From contig NW_023503329.1 in NCBI RefSeq assembly GCF_014529535.1, positions 2,698,130-2,762,129 of the forward strand: a stretch of 64,000 nucleotides of DNA, given 5' to 3'. The stretch comes from Bradysia coprophila (taxonomy: Eukaryota; Arthropoda; Insecta; Diptera; Sciaridae). The notes beneath the pieces were generated by a model that did no database searches, was not told the DNA's origin, and saw nothing but the letters and a program-made list of their open reading frames with translations. Made by a program: the position numbers and the translations under genes. Within the stretch, counting starts at the first letter, position 1, and each line of letters begins with the position of its first letter. Positions 38,701-49,198 of this stretch are shown one piece after another.

Positions 38701-40884
38701 TAACACCAGCTCTCTGCATGGAAAATGAAGATCCTGCACGGGGTTCAATAATATCAACAATGATCTTTGTGACCGGTATCGTCACGTTTATTCAATGTAC
38801 GTGGGGATGTAGACTGCCACTTGTACAGGTAATCAATTAATTCCATCCACTATCCATAGAAATTCGAATTAAAAATTTTTGCATTCAAAGGGTGGAACGA
38901 TCTCTTTTCTGGTTCCGACACTAGCCATTCTAAGTCTACCAGAATGGAAATGTCCGAATCCCGATGAGATGGCCAAAATGACCGAATTGGAAAAAACGGA
39001 AGTGTGGCAGATTCGGATGCGGGAATTGTCCGGAGCCATCGCTGTATCAGCATGTTTTCAAGTGTTCATCGGATACACTGGCTTGGTGGGCAAACTGTTG
39101 AAAGTTATAACGCCGTTGACCATTGTGCCAACAGTGTCACTAGTCGGTTTGACGCTGTTTCGACATGCTAGCGAAACTGCCTCGACACATTGGGGTATTG
39201 CTGTTGGGTAAGGCTGTGGTGCGAGTTGAGGAACAATCACGGTCCAATGATTAAACTTTCTTTGTTGAAATTCTTGCAGAACCACGGCAATGTTGACACT
39301 TTTTTCACAAGTTATGGTGAATGTAAAATTTCCCTACATTGTCTATCGGAAGGGTGCTGGATTACAGTTTCGATCGTTTGCGTTGTTTAAGTTGTTTCCG
39401 GTGAGTGAACGTCTTGATATAGTAAGGTCGAAAGTGTTGGAGACGCAAAAATTCAACGAAATTCTTGTTACTGATTTAGGTACTGTTAACGATAATAATC
39501 ATGTGGGGTATCTGCATCATTCTCACTGCAACCGATGCGTTGCCTGAAGGACATCTTGCTAGAACCGATGTCCGAATACGTGTGCTGCGAGACGCACCAT
39601 GGTTTTACATTCCGTATCCTGGTCAATTTGGTCTTCCTACTGTCACAATTGCAGGTGAAATTGAATCGATATCTTAATGGCATGCATGTCTAGAGAAACT
39701 TAATTTTTATTTGTAATGACAGGCGTTCTGGGTATGTTAGCCGGTGTTTTGGCTTGTACAGTCGAATCGATAAGTTATTATCCCGTGACTGCACAAATGT
39801 GCAGCGCGCCACCGCCACCATTACATGCTATCAACAGAGGCATCGGAACAGAAGGTCTGGGTACAGTTCTGGCAGGTTTGTGGGGCTCGGGTAATGGAAC
39901 AAATACGTTTGGTGAAAATGTTGGTGCCATTGGAGTTACAAAGGTAACAATGTCCAAATGCACAAATTCACCGCAACCTGTTAATAATCTCCAAAGATAG
40001 GTAGCCGTCGAGTCATTCAATGGGCTTCATTGATAATGGTCATTCAAGGTGTTATCAGTAAATTTGGCGCACTGTTCATAATGATCCCAGATCCAGTCGT
40101 TGGCGGAATATTCTGTGTCATGTTCGGAATGATAACAGCTTTCGGTTACTAAACAAAGACATGTTAAGCTTGCGAATAAGTAAAACGGTTTTTTCTCGTC
40201 CATCAAAGGTTTGTCGGCGCTACAATATGTCGATTTGAGATCATCGAGAAACCTGTACATTGTCGGCGTATCGATTTTCTTTCCACTTGTCCTGTGCCAA
40301 TGGATGCAAGAACATCCCGGAGCAATCAACACGGGTGTTAAAGAGTTGGATGGTAGGGAAACTGATTGAAATCTGCGAGAAAAAGTGTTAATTTTTGCGC
40401 TTGGATTCAGGTACGTTGTCAGTTCTGTTAGGAACAACCATATTGGTTGGTGGTTGTCTGGGATGTGTACTCGATAATTTGATTCCGGGCAGTCGAAGCG
40501 AACGAGGATTAGATGCATGGGAGAAGGAAATGTCGTTGAAGAGCGATGTTAGATTAGCCGGCGAAACATCTACATACGATTTTCCATACGGAATGAGCAT
40601 CCTCTACAGGTTAAAATGCAATAAATATTTTGAACAACGCACTTCAAGCAAAAGTGATCACAGTCGACAGCTGCCAATTACATCACTATTTTGTATGAAA
40701 TGTTCTTTTACAATTCTGAGACACACTGTCAAGTTTCATTACCCTATTTAGAGTAACGCTAATGCCTGAAGTGCGTTGTATCGAATCGTAATTTTGTAAC
40801 TTTAAAATAACCATTTTTTCATTCAGATATAAATGGACAGAGCGTATACCCTTCTTTCCAACATATAAAACTGCAAAGGATTGA
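35721..40884 (+). CDS. SLC23-family nucleobase/ascorbate transporter
   Basis: Eleven exons: 35721-35756, 38488-38583, 38655-38828, 38891-39207, 39280-39400, 39480-39654, 39723-39943, 39997-40144, 40209-40352, 40411-40609 and 40827-40884. They join in frame to 562 residues. A hydrophilic N-terminus leads to YGIDDNPPWYLCILMALQHY, carrying the TM1 QH motif of the family. SFLVPT marks TM3. GENVGAIGVTK is the family signature [QEP]-N-x-G-x4-T-[RKG]. Many further membrane segments follow and the cytosolic tail ends TERIPFFPTYKTAKD. Mammalian members take up ascorbate with Na+ and others carry uracil, uric acid or xanthine; substrate here is undetermined. Exon 1 (12 residues, MELVEVVENNNP) is 2.7 kb upstream and is inferred from start, donor and phase only. 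Intron 1 holds one MITE and two palindromes, and intron 10 holds another MITE. Confidence 0.92.
36198..36319. mobile_element. MITE family C, 122-bp copy in SLC23 intron 1
   Basis: Inverted termini are CCAACGCACTTCAAGCATGA and the complement of CTAGAAGTGCGTTGG. GTGGTACT and AAACTGGACA inside match the copy at 11926. Confidence 0.8.
36922..37029. repeat. 108-bp palindrome in SLC23 intron 1
   Basis: CAGGGCTTACTTTAGAGAAT with TTTAATTCCGAAAATTCTGA is mirrored by TCAGAATTTTCGGAATTAAA with ATTCTCAAAAATAAGCCCTG. Arms of ~40 bp around a short loop. Confidence 0.8.
38252..38424. repeat. Foldback element in SLC23 intron 1, next to exon 2
   Basis: GTGCATCACAGGATTGAAAC and TGTGTGAATTCGTATACC are mirrored by GGTATACGAATTCACACG and GTTTCAATCCGAGTGATGCA. 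Arms of ~65 bp and a ~40-bp centre. It ends ~60 bp before the exon 2 acceptor. Confidence 0.78.
40635..40778. mobile_element. MITE family C, 144-bp copy in SLC23 intron 10
   Basis: CAACGCACTTCAAGCAAAAG at the left and GCCTGAAGTGCGTTG at the right are the family C termini. The element fills two thirds of intron 10 (40610-40826). Confidence 0.8.
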
Positions 40885-41189
40885 GCTCTATCGAATAGTT
40901 TATTTTTTGTTTGAATAAATTGTGAATGTGTGTACGTAGGCGTGATGAGTTAGTGAATTTTAACAAAAAAAATTTGTTTTGTTGATGATCCTGCTGCTGT
41001 TTTAAATAGTCTGAAGCTACAGACATCATTCACAAATTTTTGTGCTGGCACGAGATATATGTCTATCGTTCTTAGGTCAATTGCTCAATACGACCTTGTA
41101 TATTAGACCTTAATAAGACATCTACAGATGTACCTGTGCCGTCCGACAACGAACTCTCCATTTCATTAGGTGAAATCAATTTCAATTAG

Positions 41190-43020
41190 AGGGATTCTTT
41201 TCAAAAAACACCTAACGAAATCAGACCCACTTCGTCTGAGATGGATATGTATAGCGCGTTAAAGGTCAAGAGGAATTCAAAACAGGACTCAGATAGCAGA
41301 CCTCACACTTCTCCTTATTCTCCTTATTTTTGATGCATCCTCCTTAATCCTCCGTATTTTTAGTAAATTCTCCTATTTTCCTACTTTTTCGACAAGAAAA
41401 CGAATGAACATAGGTAAATTACCTCACTATCGACACAAGCTTATGCACATTTATTGGCTGGAACTAGAACATTAGTGAATACAACCGTTTTAAATGAAAA
41501 TTTTTCGCTTGCTTCGCTCATATATTACTTTATATCCACGCACTTGTACCAAACAGGTACCAATTATTGATTAAGAACGGTAGAACACTTTCAATGTCGT
41601 TGTACGAGCTAGACCTAGAGAGAATAATTTTGATATGAATAGTTCTATAAAGGCGGAAGAATTATTGAATGCAAGGAGTTCAACCGCGGACTTCAATGTG
41701 TAACTATATGATTCAAATATTTGATATTGTATCTGAAAAAACATTTAGCATGCAACCCCATACAACAGTGTTCTAGTTTAACAGAGTAGCATGATTGATT
41801 ATTCTAAGTGGGAAGTGATCTTTCAGTTTATAAGTGTTAGATCCAGATCTAACACTATATGTAAGACTGTATCACCCGAGAGAATCGCATATCAATCTCA
41901 TATTTTACAAAGATTCGCAGATTTAATCAGATTCTGGTTTTTTTTCGATTTGGAAACGGGCTGTGGATACATACTTGAAGCTCGGACGAAAACAACTACG
42001 AATAAAGTGAATACAAGTCATTCGATTTTTTCACAATTGAGCCTTAAATATTTTGTGCATTTCTTAACATAAGTAGCTGTTTAGTATTTCTGAACCTACT
42101 TTTTCACGACAATCAAAACCTTCTTAATTCACATCCTTCTTTTTCAAAAATTCAAATTTCAAAACACTCTAAAGATGGTTTTGGAAACGGGCATAAAAAT
42201 TTTACGACTCAAGCTGAATATGAGTAAACTTTCTAAAAATGTCGTCTAATGAAACCGATTATAAGTCGCTTGTCGCCAAGGTAGAACGTTTGACAAACGA
42301 ATTAGATTGTTGGTTTAGTCCTTCTTCTTTGCGACTCCACAAAAAAAATTACATTTAGCATATTAATGCATAACTGTATCGTTTGTCATTCGAAAAGTCT
42401 TTATTTGTAAAAGTTTTGTTTCATAAATTTTTAAATAATTTTGGCGTTCATTTCTTTGATAACAGTCACGAATCTCCTTATTTTATTACTATGAAAACCT
42501 CCTGAATCCTCCTGATTTTTAAAAAATTTCCTCCATATTCCTGAATTAAGGAGCTCATTTTTGGCGTGGGAGGTCTGAGATAGTCTGTAGCCACCAAAGG
42601 TTAGAACACGGCATATGAGGCATCAATGGAAATCTTATACAACGTACGTTACAGAGATCATGTTAGTTGCCCATTATCAGTCATCAGTACCGACGCAGAC
42701 CTGTCATAGACTTTGACTCCTTTCAACCAACTTCCATTTTATCATTTTTTCTGACATATATTAGTAGATCTTTATCAAATTAGGCATACCAAGAAAGTAC
42801 TTGACCTAGCTTTCCAACGAACTTACTCACATCCAGATCGCGCATAATTAACGGCCGTAAAATGAGTCCAATATCATCAACTTTATCGATTTTGAAGACC
42901 TGCTACCAGCAACCAATGGTGGCTGGAGACTATCTGCGTCCTGTTTCCTCAGGCCAAGACGTTTGAAACACTATGTACATCCCAGACGAAATGGGTCCGA
43001 TTTTCAAAAGAAAATCCCTT
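41190..43020. mobile_element. Palindrome-ended element split by a second transposon
   Basis: The left end AGGGATTCTTTTCAAAAAAC then CAGACCCACTTCGTCTGAGATG is the imperfect complement of the right end CATCCCAGACGAAATGGGTC then GATTTTCAAAAGAAAATCCC. Further symmetry is AACAGGACTCAGATAG against CTATCTGCGTCCTGTT. The two halves total ~550 bp and are separated by the element at 41297-42577. Confidence 0.65.
41297..42577. mobile_element. 1.28-kb TIR element inserted in the previous one
   Basis: The termini CAGACCTCACACTTCTCCTT and the complement of GGAGCTCATTTTTGGCGTGG then GAGGTCTG share CAGACCTC. AGATAG flanks both sides (41291-41296 and 42578-42583), a 6-bp target duplication. Both ends carry repeated TCCT words (TCTCCTTATT, CCTCCTGAATCCTCCTG). 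One small frame at 42239-42358 (MSSNETDYKSLVAKVERLTN) may be a transposase remnant. hAT-like termini are suggested but the duplication is shorter than the hAT 8 bp. Confidence 0.65.
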
Positions 43021-43068
43021 TTAATGTACAGTAAAGAAACACCAAAAGTGAGCAGTCAATCAGTCACC

Positions 43069-43158
43069 GTACATATTATGAACAATAGAATACACATAAT
43101 CTAACTTCTTTTGTTCTAGTGTTGGCGATTCTTTGGTTCTACTGTTCATAATGTACGG
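43069..43158. repeat. 90-bp palindrome
   Basis: CCGTACATATTATGAACAAT at the left is mirrored by ACTGTTCATAATGTACGG at the right, ~22-bp arms. Confidence 0.65.
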
Positions 43159-43803
43159 ACATTTTTTGATAGCTCTGTGCAAAGATCACACTGAATGTTT
43201 CTCGTTTAGGAGTACTGGTGAAAATCTTATAATGAAAGCTTTCAAAAATTCCAAAATTAAAGTCCGAGTTCTTATCACTGAAAATTAATATGAAAGGTAT
43301 ATCGGCTGAATTAAGCAAATGCGCACGAAGGACTGGGTTCTATAAATGCAAAGTGAAAAGTTGTGAATCTGTTTCCGCTTATTCATTGAAAATGTTGCTT
43401 TGGTTGCGGTTATTTTTAGAATACACACGCGTTAGTGCAATCATATCAGTATATGAAATATTTCCCGAAATAGTTCCGATCAATGCGTCTAAGCCGATGT
43501 TTCGATTAGTGCCAAAAACTATTACAATCGAATGATGACCACGTTTCAGTGATAATGAAGGCGTGCACTATGAAGCGACAAAGAAACCGGTACCGGCAAA
43601 TTCACTTCTCGAATAACCCGCGTGCACAAAACAATGAACAATAGAATTACGACAACAAAAGAAAAAAACATTTATTCTGAAAAGAATCGAAGTTATAGCT
43701 ATTTAAAATTAAATCGTTTGTGAGTTAGGCGAATTTTCACGCAACCGCGTGTTCGAAAACGGAAAATGTTCCGTGTCAATCATTTTATTTGTTTGTTTTA
43801 AAG
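43159..43803. other. Spacer
   Basis: No recognisable gene. The 3' UTR of the odorant-binding gene to the right probably occupies its end. Confidence 0.4.
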
Positions 43804-44729
43804 TCAATGCAACGCATTGATCTTAATCGGATAAAAGGGACTGTTGTAGAATCGTCCTCGGTTTTCATCCATTATGCAGCGCATAATCATCCAAGACGTC
43901 TCGCAGCTGAAAAACAAAGAAAATTTTTCCCGTTTTACATTTCGTCACCTTCAAACAGTGGAAAATTCACTTACTCATCGCCATCAGGATCCTTTAGGTC
44001 CTTGCATTTGCGTGCCGCTTTCGAGTATGACTGGATGAGTTTGTAGCATCTATTCTGATAGTTCAAGGTCGGAATTCTATGTAACAGCTGACTATAGAAA
44101 CTGTCTCTACTGAATACATAGTAACATAATGGTGGCAAAGAGTTTGCTCGGTTCTCAATCGTTTCCCATATATTACGTTTGTCGTCCGTCGATTCGTCGT
44201 TTACGTTGAATGATGTGTAATTGAATCGAAGTTGCTTGATCTGCTTCATATATTCCGCCTCGTCAAGGCCGCAATCGGCAACCTAGGCACAATATGAAAT
44301 AATCTTTTGTTGAAAGGCTATTGTACGGTGAGGCTTTATTGTGTCATGATAACTGTACTCACCACGCCTGTTTTACGGAGCGTACAGTCTACGAGGCATT
44401 TAGACATTCTGTCCACGTGTCGATCTTCACCCCATGGAGGATTCTGAAACAGGTCGATGCCTTCGTATAACGGTACATTATACGTTTCATTGCATTCCTC
44501 CCACGCATCTGTAATTTCTTTTGCTCTTTCACTGTGTTGCCGTCCCAGCAATGCACCGAAATTAGAAGCAGAGTACTTTTGAGGAGTCTGTAAAGATTAT
44601 CCGTTGATTGGCGTCTAGATTGTTGTGGAAACTTCGGTTTTAACTCACAGTTACAGCGGGATATACAAAATCCAACGAAAAATTCAGCGCAATGGCGCAC
44701 ACAGTGACACAAATGACAATAAACTTCAT
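43804..44729 (-). CDS. Long atypical odorant-binding protein, copy A
   Basis: Four exons, 44729-44649, 44587-44363, 44282-43975 and 43906-43804, encode 238 residues. A signal peptide (MKFIVICVTVCAIALNFS) occupies exon 1. The insect OBP cysteine pattern is present: C1 in WEECNETY, then C-x3-C in SKCLVDCTLRKTGV, and C-x8-C in CETSWMIMRC near the end, preceded by KCKDLKDPDGD. Between C3 and C4 is an extended, N-glycosylation-prone block (QLRFNYTSFNVND) with extra cysteines, which makes the protein longer than classical OBPs (~120-150 residues). OBPs are secreted and carry hydrophobic ligands in sensillum lymph or other fluids; the ligand is unknown. It lacks the extra 32-33-residue exon 2 found in copies B and C. 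The start is supported by the shared signal peptide and promoter of the three copies. Confidence 0.85.
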
Positions 44730-44778
44730 GTTGAAGATTTTTAGAATACTGAACGATACAGTAAGACCGCTTTTTAGA

Positions 44779-44820
44779 CACTGAATGAGGCGAGTAGCGA
44801 AATGGTTCTCTTTTTATGCT
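44779..44820 (-). promoter_or_regulatory. Core promoter of OBP copy A (TATA and initiator)
   Basis: On the minus strand GCATAAAAAGAG (44819-44808) is followed ~31 bases later by the initiator TTCAGTG (44785-44779), ~50 bp before the ATG. The stretch from the initiator to the ATG, including ACTGTATCGTTCAGTATTCT, is nearly identical upstream of copies B and C. Confidence 0.65.
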
Positions 44821-46045
44821 TTCGATTATTCTGATTCGAGCAGCAGTGTTGCCAATGTTTTGTGTAGAGGAAAGAGAAACACATTTTTCTTTAAAGTGGA
44901 GGCTATTTTTGGGCGTTAAATAAAATTACTTTCGTTAAGTTCTTTGCCTTCAGTGCCCAAAAGATGTTCCACTTCAGGAAGGCACTGCTAATGTTCAGAA
45001 TTCCACGAGTGTTTCCACTGTTCAAAGATGAATGAATCAAGTCTCTTGGAATGAAATTGATCGAAGTAGACAAAACTTTGATATAAATACGAGGTGCTTG
45101 TAAGAAGTAAAATCAGAATAAACATGAAGGTTGAACGGGCAACATGCCCTAATAGAAGTGTTTTTCTCAAATGTAGGCGGTGGTATGATCCTAACTGTAG
45201 CCAGTTGGAATTACGGTTTATTGCCGTAGCCATACCATCGCAGTAGTAGTGTAGCTGGGCCAACCAATTCTAAAATTTCGAATAGCTAATCTTATACGAG
45301 ATGGGACTTCACTAAGGTTGAGAACAATTCATCAGTGATGCATCGTAGAGTGTTTCAATGATTTCTTCATTTGACTTGATTTTTTGGTCTGGGGAACGAC
45401 AGCGGGCGGACTAGGTAGTTGACGCAACTTCGAACTAAGTGCCCCATGCGAAAGTTGTCCATTACATGACAGAGTTTCCTCTGTGAAAATGATTCATTAC
45501 ATGAAGAATATTTTTAGATCATTTTACGAGAATTCAATTCTGATAGTCATCTCTTACAGGCAATAAACCGGAAAACATTGGATGGCGGCTACGCAATTCA
45601 TTAATTCGTCACACGTGTGTTTTTGAGTAACTCGCTTCGGTGAATGTTTTTCGACAAGTTTAGTTGTACACCTCACATTCGGCTCTGATATACTCTACAC
45701 TTGTCGAAAAGGCAGCTACAGAATCTTGTTGATCAAAAAACACACTGATGAGTTTACTCATGTAATGATTTACTTTCGCAGCATAACTACTCTAAACAAC
45801 TACCACCAACATGAACAAAAAGTCGATTTTTCGTGTGAAATTTGTTGTTTCGAGCCGTCGGAAGAAGTTTCTGAACTATGAAAAATTTGACTTGCATTAC
45901 CATCGCTTCTTTACATCGATCCGGGGTATTGAGTTCACTGCCATACACTCGGAAGATTCTATTCATGCATAGGTTCTTTGAACATTGTTCAGTGGGAGAA
46001 ACAAAACGAATTTCTGCTGTAAACCTTTTTATTTTTACAAATCGT
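44821..46045. other. Spacer between OBP copy A and the rhomboid gene
   Basis: It contains one weak foldback at 45598-45756. The minus-strand frame at 45263-44988 has no motifs. Confidence 0.4.
45598..45756. repeat. Weak foldback element
   Basis: CACACGTGTGTTTTTGAGTA and TTTTTCGACAAGTTTAG are imperfectly mirrored by CACTTGTCGAAAAG and GATCAAAAAACACACTGATG. Arms are degraded. Confidence 0.45.
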
Positions 46046-47254
46046 TTACGTCAATTCGGTCAAAGCTATTGTACCATTAAAGTTATATTGGTCCAGCAGT
46101 TGCTTGCAATCAGCATCAATTTCACATTGATGCATTAGGACAGAGTCATTGTTAACCTGGTGTATGTAATCTTCGAGGTATGTGTGACTATACTGAAAAT
46201 TCCATTCTATAGGCACATAATATCCAGGCGCAGCAACGTTGACAATGAAAATGATTCCGCAAATACCTATCAGAAGTCCAGTGCATATTTTTTGCATCAG
46301 TCTCTCCCATTTTTCTACCTTAAAGTTCTTCAAAACCAAAATCGACACAAGAAATCCAGTCACAGCACCACCTAAATGACCTGCATGACTAATCTGTTGG
46401 ATTAATTGAATACGATTAGAGGAATCGACTAAGATCGTATTTGAAAAGGTTATACGTGTGAGGTCTTGTGGTTGGTAATAAAACCATTGAAGAGGGTAAA
46501 ACCCGCATCAATGACAAAATATACCGACCATGAGAACAATCCACAACACTTTTTGTCCATCTCGTTCCAGTTCAATGTAATTGTTGCTAAATGTGCGAAG
46601 GCCAAACCATAAACACCACTCGATGCACCAACGGTGTACACATTGTCTAAAACTGATATGAAAAGGGAACCACCAAAAACGGATGCCACATAGATTAAAC
46701 CGATGCGCTTCCAGCTATGAATGATCTCTAGTAAACCGCCGAACGAAACTTGCATGGCCGCATTGTGCCATAAATGAGATGGGCTGCAATGTAGTTGTTC
46801 GCAACGTAAAAAATGATGGAAAACGATTTTCATCTCATTGAAAGTCTTACGAAGCGTGAACAAACATCATCGTAAAAAATCGCCAGATTTCGTGACGACG
46901 ATGAGGATCATATCCGAATAACAGCAGCATTAAACCCTCGTCGACTGAATAGAAAACGGTTATCTGAGGAATGGATGCATCTTCTGTTAAAATATTTCTT
47001 GAAAAATTCTTCCTGTGCAGCAATAATTATACTTGAATGAGTGTAATTACAACCATGAATATTGGAAAATATTTGGACTCATCTCTATCAGAGTATAGTC
47101 TCGCTGTAGATGGGTGAGGATGTTGTGCTTCAATATTTCGCATCGATAACTCTACATTTTTGGCAGCTTGTAGTGAATCGCGTTCATTTTTCGGTAAGAC
47201 AACGTCTTCGGCGAACGTGCATATTTTCGCTGAATGTTGACGGATGAGAGTTCT
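46046..47254 (-). CDS. Rhomboid intramembrane serine protease, 5' incomplete
   Basis: Four exons, 47254-47033, 46963-46851, 46783-46485 and 46428-46046, give 338 residues and a stop; the start codon lies on an unseen upstream exon. A polar N-terminal stretch is followed by TM1 (YFPIFMVVITLIQITVFYS) and the family block RRHEIWRFFTMMFVHAS. PSHLWHNAAMQVSFGGLLE is the TM2 region with the rhomboid HxxxN-type motif. The active-site Ser is in VGASSGVYGLAFAH (canonical GxSG). The catalytic His is in AGHLGGAVTG. The C-terminal luminal tail has two cysteines (QCEIDADCKQLL). Rhomboids cleave within membranes; family members of this type act on EGF-like growth factors in flies. The last intron (56 bp) uses a weak donor GTTTTA inferred from frame and homology, so that junction is less sure. 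Confidence 0.85.
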
Positions 47255-47382
47255 CTAGAAGAAATTTGTTGTACTGTTACGTTAGTGAAAACGAGTAGGA
47301 AATGGCATTTTATGTGAACTCTCCGTTTGGGATCAAGGATCTCGAGCAGCGAAACATGTCACTAAGGATATATACAATTTTG

Positions 47383-47590
47383 AAGTCGTGCAAATCATTC
47401 AAGTACTTGGGTTCGATATTAAACTCAACGAATGATACAGATGAGGAGATTCAAACGTGAATTATGCAGGGATACAGATGCATCTAAACAAAAGCTCACT
47501 TGTGTCCCATGCAACGAAGCTCCGAATCTATGAAACGACGGTAGTTCGACCCATCGTCAAAGCACGGTTGCAAAACATGTGGTCAATGAT
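47383..47590 (+). mobile_element. Fragment of a LINE reverse transcriptase
   Basis: KSFKYLGSILNSTNDTDEEI followed by IMQGYRC and, in another frame, SHATKLRIYETTVVRPIVKA is the conserved end of the reverse-transcriptase region of non-LTR retrotransposons (FKYLG ... EI..RI..G.RC ... S...K..IY...IRP...YG). In-frame stops and one frame shift are present and neither end of the element is seen, so it is a dead scrap ~200 bp long upstream of the rhomboid exons. Confidence 0.75.
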
Positions 47591-48410
47591 ATCGACATAT
47601 TAACATTACCGGCGACATCAAAAGTGAATTTTTTGGTACTGAGTTGTGAACGGTAATTTCTATCCATACCCATTTCGGAGTTGAAGCAACTTCGTCTGTG
47701 GGGATGTTATCCATACGTTAAATTATTCTTAACACAAACCGCTCGAATTATTGTACTGATTTTCAGTTACAAACACGTTCAGATCACACTCAGAATTTTA
47801 AGCCTTCCGATTACGGTTTACCATCGGATCTTAAAACTTATTTTTCTTTTAAAAAAATGTCAGTTTGACTAGATTTATGGCGATTTTATGGCCACGGTAG
47901 TTATTTTACTAAAAAAAAAATATTTTGCGATGGTTAACAATAATTATACCATACGCTGCTCTCCGTCACTTCAAGTATTGACTAACATAATAAAGTAATG
48001 AGATTCTTCAGAAAAATCGATAGTGTGTACCACAATAATTCGATGGTAATTGACCTTCGATTTGATGTTAGTTATTCATGCAAATAATATGCTCACGCTT
48101 AGTGTAAAGACGAGTGTTAATTCACACAACATGATGATGTATGTTACTGGTGCTGGCAATTAAAGACCGACAGGATGTGAGAACACAACATGAAATATCT
48201 GTAGAAAAATGTGTGCGCTAGCGCTATGTAAATTACACCACTTGTCTAACTCTAATATCAAGATATTCTTGATCAGGAACCTAATTTGCTTAAAGGCAGT
48301 AATCAAACACATCGCTAAGTAAATTGCACCCCGGTACGAAAGGTTAGTTTTCTGATTAAAATTTCTAGCAATTTCGAGCAACTAGATTGATGTAAAGCAA
48401 ATAGTGGGGA
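47591..48410. other. Spacer that may hold the missing rhomboid 5' exon
   Basis: I could not identify a start exon by eye. The minus frame 48381-48160 is hydrophobic but matches nothing I know. Confidence 0.35.
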
Positions 48411-48671
48411 CATGAATCTAGCGGCATCGGGGAATCTGGCACACAGTGCTAAAAGAACGCACTCTTGAACTACGTAAAATGTGAAATCACACGCGCGAGT
48501 TTAATGCTGCAAATACTTTTTAGCCCTGTCATCAACCTAATGACTTCTTTTACAAAATTTTCGTATCGAAAAATCGTGTGCGAGTTCACATTTTACGTAG
48601 TTGAAAAATGCGTTGTTTTAGCATGTGTGCCAGATTACCCCACGCCGAATCTAGCTGCTAGATTCAAGAAC
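48411..48671. repeat. Foldback MITE with ~85-bp arms
   Basis: CATGAATCTAGCGGCATCGG, AATCTGGCACACAGTGCTAA and AACTACGTAAAATGTGAA are mirrored by TTCACATTTTACGTAGTT, TTAGCATGTGTGCCAGATTA and CTAGCTGCTAGATTCAAGAA. The centre is ~90 bp. No coding content. Confidence 0.78.
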
Positions 48672-49198
48672 ATATAATGTAAAAGCACAAAACTTGCTAT
48701 AAAAGTGAAATTCGACGATTGGTGAACTTTGGGGAATTATAGATGAGAACAAACACTTCGGGTGTGTCTTCTATCAACAAGAATTTCGTTGAACAAATGA
48801 AGTCTAAATTTTGGTTAGGCACGGGATCTCGTAACAAGAATGAAATACTAAAATAGAATCTCCAGACTTTCGTTCATTTTTGTGTGGAATCATATACAAA
48901 TCTAAATACAGAACTTCACATTTTTCTTCCCACACGCCTCATGCAAAAATGCCCCAGCCCCAGCGAGACAGTAATGTATAGTGTACATTACATCATACAT
49001 CATAGTAGGAAGTGTGTGCATTGAGAGAGAAAATTTTCAACTATAGGGCAAACAGTAGTACAAACAGCGTGTACAGATTGTAACATCAACAAATAGAATA
49101 TTTATTCAGAACGAATTCAAAGTTATTTCAAATCAAAACTTTTGTGTCAATTTACATCAGACTCATCCGCGTGGATAAAATTAGCTAATGTTCGGTGG
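48672..49198. other. Spacer and 3' flank of OBP copy B
   Basis: No gene recognised. An A/T-rich 3' UTR for copy B is likely at 49090-49198. Confidence 0.4.

Noticed and set aside
44988-45263. Minus-strand 91-codon frame with a hydrophobic stretch
   Set aside because: No motif and no splice sites; its position upstream of OBP copy A suggests spacer.
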